Positions 9,234 through 18,619 of a stretch of 64,000 nucleotides of DNA are shown in pieces. The DNA comes from Lophium mytilinum (taxonomy: Eukaryota > Ascomycota > Dothideomycetes > Mytilinidiales > Mytilinidiaceae), in contig MU004193.1 in the NCBI GenBank assembly GCA_010093605.1, positions 124,001-188,000 on the forward strand, written 5' to 3'. Made by a program: the position numbers and the translations under genes. The notes beneath the pieces are model-generated. The model did not search any database, was not told where the DNA came from, and saw only the letters and a program-made list of their open reading frames with translations. How positions within the stretch are numbered: position 1 is the first letter of the stretch; each line of letters starts with the position of its first letter.

Positions 9234-11258
9234 TCACATGAACTCCCTGAGAACCCTCACCAGAAAGCCCGGTTCGTCTTGCTCCACAGGTGGCTCTGCA
9301 TCGTCTGGTCCTGGCGCAGCTTCGGGTGCGGGTGCTTGTGCAGGCTGCTGATCGATGACTAGCGCAACTAAATTTCGAAGTGCCACTACGAAAGGGGGGT
9401 CTAAGCTAATCCAGTCATAGAATTCCCCAATCCGCATGTGCGCTACGTCCTGTGCTTGTATTCCGGCGGCAACAGCAGCGGCCACAGCAGCATCACGAAA
9501 GGTGGCCATCGCTCGGTCAAGCGCATGCGGATCCCCAGCATGTAGCTCTGCGAACGGCGGCTCTAGAGCTGGTCCTAGGTTTTCCAATGGTAGGTGTGCA
9601 GCTGGCGCTTCGAGCTCAAGGCGATTCGCAACAGCTTCGACGACTTCTGCAATCTCTCGCGCATCTGGGGGAGGTATTGCTGGCGCGAGTGCCTGGAAAT
9701 ACCGACGAACAATCTCGGAGCCATCGTTGCGAAGGTTCGCACCGCGCACGCCGCGGTTGAGGCCGTCCATGAGAGTTCGTTCCACAACGTGCTCGAGGTC
9801 GTGGTCTTCATCGGCGGGCTGCGGAACTTGTTCGAAGGCTCTGGCAGGCTGGTTGGGTTGGAGTACTCTGAGGAATGCAGCTCTATGGATCACGGGCATC
9901 GGATGTTCTACTGCAGCGGGCAATACAGGTCCGAGGTCTGGCATGTTGTCGTCCGGGAAGTCGTCTACAAGCTCTGGGGGCTCTTGGGGGTCTTCTGGCT
10001 CGGCGGCTTGCGCAGGAGGATCATCAAGTTGGGCTGGAGGTTGCACAACAGCGGCGGGGTGGAGTTGTGGAATGATATCAGGTTCCTCGCCGGGGACTGG
10101 AATGATAATTCGCTGAGCAAAGTTGAGGGGCCCCCGTGGGGGTGGGCCAGGCGGATGAGCCTGTTCAGCTAGGTCTAGCCTCTCCCTGAAGACTCTAATC
10201 GCGCCCTCTGATTCCAGAATCCGCTGCCGTAAGTCTTCTCTCATGGCGTCGTCTTGCTCAATAGCCAGTTGATGCACCCACCCGGCTCGTTGTTGTTCCT
10301 CCCACTGGATTTCTCGCCGTAGAAACTCTATACCATTCTGGGCCGGATCGCCAGGCAGCAAAGCACCCATAATCTGGTGCAGAGCCGCCGCGGGGATGAA
10401 CGGCAGATGAGGCTGGTGGTCGTTAGGATGAGGAGGCAAAGCTGGCAGGGGAATCTCTTGTTGCCAGACTCCCATGAACTCGTCTTGATCTAGCATGGCG
10501 GCCTGATTAGGGTCATCCCGAAAGAACTTCGTCGAACAATATGGGCAGCAGTTTCGTGGACGGACACTGCCGGCCGGGATGTCGCAAAACCATCGCTTGA
10601 GGCACATATGGCCAGCCGCGTGCCCACACGGGAGCAGAATGGCAAGTTCGGGGGTCTCTCCTTCATTTTCGATGACGCCAAAGACGTTCTTGCAGATGAA
10701 GCAGTCTGTAGGGGGCTCGCCTAGAGTGTAGGTTGCCAAGTTGAGATAGTGTCTCGTGCCGACTGAGAGGTAGTCGCCGAAGAATGTGTCGCGGTCAGGC
10801 AGATCCGAGTCTTGGTCGTTGGCTGCGTCAAGTGGTGCAACAATTTGTGGCATCAGAACGGCCTCGGCGGCTCCCCCAGGTATGTTCGCCATATGTCCAG
10901 CGGCATCGAGATGTCCTGGTAGACCAGCGCGTCCCAGGTGGAAGACGATTGGCGGATTCAACCACCGGATACCTGGAAAGTCCTGCGGAACCTGCCATTG
11001 CCTGCCATCCGCCCCCTCGGCATCGAGCGCTTGCTGGGGCCTCGCGAGTGGAGGCTGTGGATCGAGTGGTGGACCAAGGGGTGGTAGTTCGTCCTCGTCC
11101 TCCGGACGCGCCTGAGGATCACCGTCTTCCACAGTCGGACGCCGTGGATCAAGTGGCGGACCAAGTGGTGGCGGTTCGTCTTCGTCTTCCTGCTGCGCGT
11201 GTGGATCTTCATCCTCCACAGTCGGACGCGGTGGCATGCGTGGTAGGTTGTCAGCCAT
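9234..11258 (-). CDS. RING-type zinc-finger protein with N-terminal tandem repeat
   Basis: Single-exon protein of 674 residues, probably an E3 ubiquitin ligase or other RING protein specific to this lineage. Residues about 11-66 are two near-identical copies of a 28-residue acidic/proline unit (RPTVEDEDPHAQ and RPTVEDGDPQAR, both ending LGPPLDP). The RING-like domain lies at about residues 185-245. It starts CFIC, continues to LLPCGHAAGHMCLKRWF and closes with CCPYC. This gives a C-x2-C, C-x-H, H-x2-C, C-x2-C pattern compatible with two zinc sites. The rest is proline/acid-rich and probably disordered, with a helical, charged stretch around residues 300-370. No transmembrane segment is visible. 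Fungal genomes often carry expanded families of such RING proteins of unknown substrate. The ATG at 11258 is the first in frame and is followed directly by the repeat. Confidence 0.75.
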   Translation of the reverse strand: MADNLPRMPPRPTVEDEDPHAQQEDEDEPPPLGPPLDPRRPTVEDGDPQARPEDEDELPPLGPPLDPQPPLARPQQALDAEGADGRQWQVPQDFPGIRWLNPPIVFHLGRAGLPGHLDAAGHMANIPGGAAEAVLMPQIVAPLDAANDQDSDLPDRDTFFGDYLSVGTRHYLNLATYTLGEPPTDCFICKNVFGVIENEGETPELAILLPCGHAAGHMCLKRWFCDIPAGSVRPRNCCPYCSTKFFRDDPNQAAMLDQDEFMGVWQQEIPLPALPPHPNDHQPHLPFIPAAALHQIMGALLPGDPAQNGIEFLRREIQWEEQQRAGWVHQLAIEQDDAMREDLRQRILESEGAIRVFRERLDLAEQAHPPGPPPRGPLNFAQRIIIPVPGEEPDIIPQLHPAAVVQPPAQLDDPPAQAAEPEDPQEPPELVDDFPDDNMPDLGPVLPAAVEHPMPVIHRAAFLRVLQPNQPARAFEQVPQPADEDHDLEHVVERTLMDGLNRGVRGANLRNDGSEIVRRYFQALAPAIPPPDAREIAEVVEAVANRLELEAPAAHLPLENLGPALEPPFAELHAGDPHALDRAMATFRDAAVAAAVAAGIQAQDVAHMRIGEFYDWISLDPPFVVALRNLVALVIDQQPAQAPAPEAAPGPDDAEPPVEQDEPGFLVRVLREFM

Positions 11259-12806
11259 TGCAACGAAGTTGCTGGTGTAGCACTAGTTACTGATAGCGAG
11301 AGTCGTGTGATGATGTGAGATGGCGGAGGAAAAAAGGACGGCGGTGGAAGGAGAGGTTGCGACCTTGAGGTTGAGTGCAAGTGCCAAGCCGAGCCGACGG
11401 TGGTGAATGCGCGGGATCACAATGTGTGCTGGGCAGGAGCAAGGCGGCACCCTGCAGCAGTTCAACACTGTCTGAGGTGGCCTAGGAAGCTGTCAGGTTT
11501 GCCAAAGCTGGTATTTCAGTAACAGCAATAGCCTACTGGAGGGCCTCGAGCGCTCCTAAACTAGGGTACGCAAGAATAGCGGGTGTACCTCACGGATTTT
11601 GGTGCGTCCCTCACTTTTGCCGATCGAAAGAGGATGCACGTTCGACGTTTCCAAGACTAGGGAAGTCGTGGAGCACCTTAGGCAGCAGTGAACGGGAATA
11701 TGCATATAAGAAGACTTAGATGTCGTCGTCTGATGACGCACCACGTCAGGTGAAATAACGCGAAGTTCTACCTACAATTGCACTCTCGAGGCAAACTTAC
11801 AAACAATGTTGCTCCAAGATTTCGTAGCAATCGGTTGATTTCTATATGCTGTATGCAACTGATTCCCCCCATCGGGATTTTTCTAAATGCTGTTCGTAAG
11901 TCTGGCCAATCAGCGCTCAGCTCCATAGAATGCCCGTGTTGACGATGAAAATGCCAGCGCGCAATCTCTGATTGGTCATGCTTTTCCTGAATGCTGCTGG
12001 CAAAGACTGGTGTCGGTTCATTGCGAGTGCCAGCGCGCAAGCTCTGTTGGTTGATGTGAACCAATTGCATCCACCCGAACGAGCCTATAGCCATCTCCTC
12101 CTTCCCGGGACTGACTGGAACTCCTCCGTTATGGGTAGGCAATATTGCACTAATCTACTCTTCTTTCAGCCTGCTCCGGGTTCAGCCACTTCTCTTCATC
12201 TATCTTAAAATTGATGATATTCTTATCCTTCTTTATAGCCTGTTAAATTAGCTTGTTTCTAAGAGGTTACCGACTACGGGGCTTAAGAGTTGTGACTATT
12301 AAAAGCTCTACTTTGGCAGCTTCAGCGACAATCTGCCAGGCGCTCCTTTACCCTCTCTGGGTACTTCTTCATGATCTAGATATACAGCAATACTCTCAGT
12401 ATCCTTCCGCGTGAGGTCTCTATTTCTGCCTCGAGTTTCAATAGTATTGTGCGTGGTTTAGTATTGTGTTAATGCGACAATCCGCTGCTAAGAGCGCTCG
12501 GCGATGATGGTTGCTTTTTGTATAGTAGCTGGAGGAATAGCCCTGCCTATTAATTGGCCAAAGACGTTGGCGTAGAGAACGCCGGTGCCAGCATCGTGGT
12601 GCTATTCAGGAGGTGGAGAGAAGTGTTTTGCCCGCAACTTTCGGGATACAGGCTTCTTGATAACTCGGGCCATCGTTGGCAGTTGGAAAGGGGTGAAGTT
12701 GGGTACGAATTGGTGGAGTTGTGAGTGTTGCTTTGATCCAGGGGCATTGTTTTGATGGGGTGCGCACGGTGCCTGATATCGACACCTTTTTCGGCGCCGA
12801 AGGCAC
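11259..12806. other. Intergenic with a 25-bp direct repeat and decayed AT-rich patch
   Basis: No convincing gene. The sequence TGCCAGCGCGCAA followed by a CTCTG/TTGGT motif occurs at about 11951 and again about 80 bp later near 12029. From about 12200 to 12500 base composition becomes AT-rich with stop-laden frames, suggesting decayed repetitive DNA. Minus-strand fragments at 12550-12823 (for example KKPVSRKLRAKHFSPPPE) read like remains of a protein but have no intact frame. Confidence 0.4.
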
Positions 12807-14336
12807 CTACAGATTCCAGTCAATGGTCATAGGAGGGCCGTAAATGGTCTCGATTACAGCTTCTCGCCAGATTCCCCATTTCATATCGAAAAATTCCAAG
12901 TCGAAATTGTCACGGTTTTTATAATCTTGCCGCCGTCCTTGATACGGATCCGATGGCCTACCATCATCATAATCAAGATCAGTGCCATCCATCATAATCT
13001 CGTGAATTTCCCGATACTTGGTTGAAAGAACCGAAACCCGTGAAAACTTAGGGCTTGCTAGGGCCGCACAGAATGTGGGTAATGGCTGGCTCCATATAAA
13101 TGCATATGTGAAAATGATCTTGATATGCAAGTCGAAGCGGCCATGATTTTGAATGTTTGAGATGAGGAGCAGCCATTGTCCATAATCAGCTTCTTCAGGA
13201 GAATCGTAGCCGTCTATAAGGAGAAACCGCATATGGCATAGGTGATGCGGTGGAATCTTAGTAAAAGCTTCCCATATACGTTTCACGGATCGGGCGCTGA
13301 TGTAAAATTTATAGCGGCTGTGAAACGTTTCGACAGCGAGGTCGGATATATGACGACTGATGGTGAACAGTGCAGCCGCGTTGCGGTTGCAAACACAAGT
13401 ACTTGAATACTGCACAAGTTTCCCTCTATTGCAGATACATTTGCAGCACGGCATGGATGTGTTGCACGCCCAACAGCATCCATTTGGCATGGCTTCAGTC
13501 ATACCGAAGCCAGCCAGTCGTATGCCGCGGGCGTCTGTGCTGATATTATGGAATTTCTCGACGCCGTTTGTGAATACTAGGCCGGTGTGCGATAGAACCC
13601 TCAGTTGGACCTCTACTGGCAACTTCAAGAAAGGAAAACTGGCGTCGGAAACCCGTTTGTTCGTGTGTATTGTAGGAGAGGTTCTTGTCAGATTTTCCAC
13701 GGTGGATTTCAAGAGCCTCCACATTTCTTCTTTGGAGCTCTCCGGAAAATTGCGATGGTTTCCAAGTTTCAGCCGTAAATTACGGACCCTTTGTAACCGC
13801 TGAAGGGAAGCTGATACGACCTTGGCGGTACGCAAATCTTTAACGTAGCACTCGACGCCGAGGTCGAGTTGGAAAGGCGTGCAACGCATGCTCAACAACG
13901 CGCATGCATCTTGCCACATTCTCTCACACCGACGAAAGTAGTCGCAGTGTTTCCCAGATATACTCGAGATAGCCACTCTTGAATGCATGACAAAAACGTG
14001 CAGGAATCTGATGGCAGCAAGGGTTCGATGGCTGAGTTGCGAGAAATGCCGCAAGCCCCACGGGTCGTGTGAAGCCAAAGCGAAGGTGTTCTCGCCACAG
14101 AGTATATCCGTGTCCTCATCGTGGAATTTGCGACAGCTGTGAAGGATGGATACTGGCAAATGTCCATGCCGGCATCCATAAGGCATAGTTTTGTCGCCGC
14201 TCCGAAGGACTTTCGAAATCTCAGAGCCGCCCCAGCCCTTTTTAAAAGTCCCATCCCATTTCTTTTCAATCCGGTTACGCTCCGCATGGAATAACTCGTT
14301 AGCATTCCACCTCAAACAACTATCATGGAGAACCAT
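12807..14336 (-). CDS. F-box-like / 2EXR-type protein, possibly N-terminally incomplete
   Basis: Uncharacterised fungal F-box-like protein, 509 residues in one exon. The N-terminal part lacks the expected LPxELRxxIY helix but retains the following family signature at residues about 62-85 (ILHSCRKFHDEDTDILCGENTF). A second, degenerate module starts near residue 241 (FPFLKLPVEVQLRVLSH). A cysteine cluster CCWACNTSMPCCKCICN lies near residue 287, perhaps a metal site. The frame remains open upstream of the ATG at 14336 for some 30 codons (ending TLLARP), so an upstream exon carrying the F-box helix may be missing from this model. The gene ends about 300 bp from a decayed transposon. Such families expand quickly in fungi and functions are mostly unknown. 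Confidence 0.6.
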   Translation of the reverse strand: MVLHDSCLRWNANELFHAERNRIEKKWDGTFKKGWGGSEISKVLRSGDKTMPYGCRHGHLPVSILHSCRKFHDEDTDILCGENTFALASHDPWGLRHFSQLSHRTLAAIRFLHVFVMHSRVAISSISGKHCDYFRRCERMWQDACALLSMRCTPFQLDLGVECYVKDLRTAKVVSASLQRLQRVRNLRLKLGNHRNFPESSKEEMWRLLKSTVENLTRTSPTIHTNKRVSDASFPFLKLPVEVQLRVLSHTGLVFTNGVEKFHNISTDARGIRLAGFGMTEAMPNGCCWACNTSMPCCKCICNRGKLVQYSSTCVCNRNAAALFTISRHISDLAVETFHSRYKFYISARSVKRIWEAFTKIPPHHLCHMRFLLIDGYDSPEEADYGQWLLLISNIQNHGRFDLHIKIIFTYAFIWSQPLPTFCAALASPKFSRVSVLSTKYREIHEIMMDGTDLDYDDGRPSDPYQGRRQDYKNRDNFDLEFFDMKWGIWREAVIETIYGPPMTIDWNL

Positions 14337-14630
14337 GGGTCTCGCGAGAAGGGTGCGGATGATCTCTTTTTCCCAACTACTACTAGTTCTACGGCTCTGT
14401 TCGTGCGTAAAACTAATCAGCTACAACCGCACTAGCCCAGCTTCCCGAAAGATCTTGCTCGAAGCTGAGGCGGAAGTCCATACAAGGAGGCTGGTCGTTC
14501 GTGTAGAGTCTCGTGGTTCATCGTGGGAGCCATCTTTCTACTGCTGGAGTAGATGAGCGTCCAGAAGGACAGAGGGTCGTGATAAATGCTGGCAAGAGCG
14601 CCAGCCTCCGACCAAGGTGGTGGTGTAAGG
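14337..14630. other. Short spacer between F-box-like gene and transposon
   Basis: This is the upstream flank of the minus-strand F-box-like gene. Part may be an unmodelled first exon. Normal base composition ends at the transposon border at 14631. Confidence 0.4.
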
Positions 14631-14632
14631 TA

Positions 14633-14678
14633 GAAGTGGCCACGGGCTCGTGCACGCTACCACCTCGTGCACGGTTCT
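14633..14678 (+). repeat. Left terminal inverted repeat of the transposon
   Basis: Begins GAAGTGGCCACGGGCTCG and continues to CACGGTTCT. It matches the reverse complement of 16743-16788 at 44 of 46 positions by eye. Confidence 0.85.
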
Positions 14679-16742
14679 CTTACCCCTCACCGCCCTTTCT
14701 CTTAAGCTTTAAACCTCTATAACTTTATTAATTTTAATCTAAATAGCTTTAAAAGAGGCTGTAATATAAGCTGCATTTATAGAGCTTAATTTATACCCGG
14801 AAAGAAAGTTTATAGATATTGCGGCGCATTATAGAATCTACTATAGTACTCTCTCTAAACGCTATAGAGAGAAGACTAGAAGTAAGGCTAAGGAATATAA
14901 TTCTTAAAAGCTACTAACTTCTAGCTTAACTATAGCTCTTATTATATATATTAATAACCTCTTAGAAAAGGGGCCTACCTTTTATATATTAAATACTTTA
15001 AAATCTAGCCTAGAAAGTAGCTAGAAAAATACTAGGAATTAACTAGACTTTATATTTTATTAATTAGAATTCTAAGTAGCTTAAATTAAAATACCTTCTT
15101 TCTATTAATAAATTATAAAAAAGGGCTAATTCTACCCTCTACTATAGCCTCTACTTTAAGCTATTAGGCCGGAAGATAAAGTAATATAATATTAAGCTAG
15201 AATATAGCTATAATATAGATAAAAAGGGATTTCTTATTAGGTAGATAAAAAAAGCTTAAAGAATCTTTAGTAAGCTAGTATTACTTAAAGAATCTTTAGT
15301 AAGCTAGTATTTAAGTTAGAAAGAATATAGAATATTATATAGAATAGAAATAGAGAGTAGATTACTATAGTAGTAGCTATTTATACTAATAAAATAGTAC
15401 TTTCTCTAATACTAATTTATTAAGCTATAATAAATAATATTTAAGATATATAGCTTTAAGATTTTAAGCCTAATAAATAGTACTATTTCTTTACCTCTAT
15501 ACTAAGCGGCTAGACTAATAATAAGCTAGGCCTTATTTAGTTAAAGCTCTTTAATTACTAGATAAAAGAGAAGGCTAGAAGAAATTAAAGGCTATTAATA
15601 ATTAATAGCTATAGTTTATATATTAATATAAAGTTTATTAACTTTTATAATAAGAATAAAATTCTTCTAGTAATATACCCCCTCTATTTAACTTACTAGC
15701 TTTAGCCTTTAGATATCTCTTTCTTCTTCTCTCTTACTATTTACTATAGTAATAAATTAGCTTAATTTATAATAAATTATAAAGGTTTCTTATACTTTAT
15801 AAAGTATAACTTCTTTAGAACCTTTTAGGTAGTATAGAAGAAGACTATAATACTAAAGAATATTACTAGTAGATAAAAGAGAACTAGTATATATCTATAG
15901 AAGCTAGCTATAGTATTAGATTAATTTTAAGTAAAAAAAAATAAAGATAAAGATAGGCTATTATCTAGTAACTTAACTTAGTTAGCCCTTTTAGTAGGTA
16001 ATTAGAAGTTAATTAAAATATACCTAAAATAGGTAGTAAACGCTATATTTAAATTCTTAGCTAGAAGAAAAGTAAGAGCTCTTACTAAAGATATTTACTA
16101 GCTTATAGCTACTAATATTCTTCTTTAAAGCTATATTAGGGGCTATTAAGAAGCCTTTAAAATAAAATAAAGAAAGAGAATATAGTAGAAGAACCTCTTT
16201 TAAATCTTAGTATCTAATAATAGAGGAAGAGCTATAGTCTATTTACCTAATAAGATATAGTAGGCATATAAGCTTTACTAAGAAAAGAAGGACTCTAAGG
16301 CTTATAATATAGCTACTAAGATAGAGAATAAGAGTATAGCTTAATTAAAGCGCTCTACTAAAATTACTAGGTAAAAGATTACTAAGAATACTAAGAATTT
16401 TAATATATACTAGATATAGAAAGATAAGAATTAATATAGAGCGGCTAAGTAGCTTAAAGATAATAATAAAGTAATAAAGAAAAAGAAGAAGATAAAGTAG
16501 ATTATATTTACTATTTCTAAGAAGCCTATAGTTAAGGAGAATATTAAGGTAGAAGAGGGGGTATTAAAATTATTATCTAGCCGGCCTTAAAGAATTTAAT
16601 ACCCGCCTAAAAGATATAAGAACTCTATAATTATTATAGAATAAAAGAGTAACCTTAAAAGGTTCTTCTTTTTAATTCCTAATTAGTTCCTGTAAAAATT
16701 TAGTAAATGTATAATATTTTAAAGTTTATAATGCGTGCTCGA

Positions 16743-16788
16743 AGAACCGTGCACAAGCTGGTAGCGTGCACGAGCCCGTGGCCACTTC
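16743..16788 (-). repeat. Right terminal inverted repeat of the transposon
   Basis: Reverse complement of the left repeat, ending CGAGCCCGTGGCCACTTC, followed by TA. There are two differences, one of them a C/T transition. Confidence 0.85.
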
Positions 16789-16790
16789 TA

Positions 16791-18619
16791 GGTGAACAGC
16801 AGGAAGAAGCGAAGCTACTCTCCCGCCTTAGGTTGTGGCGGTCTCTAGCGTAAGATTGTGGCGGGAAGCTGCTTAGTAGGTAGGTTATTGCGGTGTAGTG
16901 CCAGGTGTGCGGTGTTGTGGTATTGCGGCATCTCATAGGTAGGCACGTAGGTAAGTTAAAGCTCCTAAGGTGGCCAAAGCTAGAAGGCTTGGCAGGCTTA
17001 AATAAATTAGTGCGTACCACCCGCTCCTGAGCCAATCTGACATCTCCGCTAGAAGTCCGATAGAATCCACCCTCCAACGCTCTTGAGTCTAGGGGATCGA
17101 CTAGCGTGCCAAAAGCGTGGCTCCTCAGTCTACAGAAAGAACACGGACATATATTCTAACGTAGCTCATCTAGAAGCGAGAAGCGAGCATTAGTATGTGG
17201 ACGGTTATAAATTGCGAATCTCCACGATACAGTTGGACTCATGAGCTCGTGCTTGTTTCTAGAGTTCTCCCAAGCGACCGGCGCCTGCCCCTGTGGAATT
17301 CTCGATATCTGGTTGATTTTCGGATGACCTGCACGTGATCTACAGATTCACCGAAGAAACGATTCTCTACATAGATCTAGTGCATATAAGGCCTGCACGG
17401 GCCACTCGTACGTCTATATAGGCTACCTAGATTCCTACATAGTATCGACATTTATTGTTCTCAAAATCTCTTACATCACGTGATCGAAACGTCCCGCCCG
17501 TATTTAGGCCGCTGTCATGCCCGTTCTACTAGCCACCAACATAGCCATGAGATATAGATTGTGTCCTTGGTTATTGCACAATTAGAACTTGGGTATTTGA
17601 GATAGTAAGCAGCATTTCAAATGCATCGTAGTCCTCAGGCTAACACCATCCATCGAAGCCCCCTTTGGATCTTGAAACGCACTCATGCAAAAAATACTAT
17701 TGAGGACTGGGCTCTTAGCATACCTCGCAAACTCCACCCCGCTGCGTTTGAGAAGAGGCATAATGCAACTTTGAAGAGTGCCACATGTTGAGAAATGGAG
17801 ATCCACAGACATGTGCGAAGAACGCCAGATTGCGGGATTCCAACGCGATCAAGGTGAGGCTGCTCATCCTCAATATCGAGTGCCAAAAGCGGGGACCCGA
17901 GATCTTGGCTGGGCCGTGATCCAAGATACGGCCCAACTTCCCCTCGCCATACGATCAAGAAAGCAGCGTGCTGCAATGGAAAAAAATCGAGGGTAGTGCG
18001 GGGCCTTTTGCATATCTCAAGCCAATTGATGAGAGTAGGTTCATGCATGGCTGTCTCAAAGATCTCAGCCTGATGAACGAGGGCTTAGTCCGACCGAATA
18101 GAGTTCAGCCTCGCGGCTCTGAAAAGGCCAGACCCTGCAAATACATCCAATAAAATCGAGAGACGTTCATCAGCCTAAATTTCTTTTTTCAATCGTCGAT
18201 AAGCTGAAGCCAGAATCTGCAACAGTGTCGGGGAGCCTTGCATGTTTGGAGTCAGATGCGCGCGGGAAGACCTCAGCCTCGTGGATCTGAACGCAGCCTC
18301 GCCCGTACCCGGTTAGAACGAATGCAAATATTGAGACATGGAACACCTTCTGCAGCTCGCAACCGATGTTATCGACCTGCAGTCCTGCAGAGCTTCTGCG
18401 CATTCGCTTCTTCTGAGTCCCAACCCTGCCCTCACAGATGATATCATCATTGAACCTACACAGAAGCTAGCCAGTCTAGACGGGCCACCCCAGAGCCGCA
18501 AAAGCTCGACTTGATTACTAGAAACGATGAGTCTTCAGAATGTCAGATTCCATTCAGTCCTCGCTAGTAGCCATCATTACGCTTCAATTGCTTTACGGTC
18601 CGGCGCCGTTTACATTTAG
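16791..18619. other. Intergenic upstream of the kinase-HET gene
   Basis: About 1.8 kb without a supported gene. A 58-codon plus-strand frame at about 18339-18515 (starting MEHLLQLATDVIDLQS) reads like a protein fragment but lacks support. A CACGTG site lies near 17331 and a TCACGTGA palindrome near 17476. The region next to the transposon (16800-17000) has purine/TGG-rich low complexity. No RNA gene recognised. Confidence 0.4.

Larger units (their letters stand above)
14631..16790 (+). mobile_element. RIP-degraded Fot1/pogo-type (Tc1-mariner) DNA transposon
   Basis: A 2.16-kb element flanked by TA at both ends, with 46-bp terminal inverted repeats. The interior is extremely AT- and TpA-rich with stops in every frame, the pattern left by RIP. 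Reading through the stops on the plus strand, fragments of a DDE transposase of the Fot1 type remain recognisable. There are runs resembling the GWTNNELGLAWL region, a LLIIDSHGSH-like segment and a PPHST.RLQPLD-like segment, in the right order. Size, TA target, terminal repeats and gene order fit Fot1-like elements. It can no longer encode a protein. The GC-rich terminal repeats look far less mutated than the interior. Confidence 0.8.

Noticed and set aside
9436-10172. Long plus-strand frames of 226 and 192 codons
   Set aside because: Antisense to the RING protein gene; Ser/Gly/Cys-rich composition expected from the complement of its GC-rich codons.
12200-12800. Possible transposase or gene fragment
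   Set aside because: Only short, stop-interrupted pieces are readable and none matches a family well enough to name.
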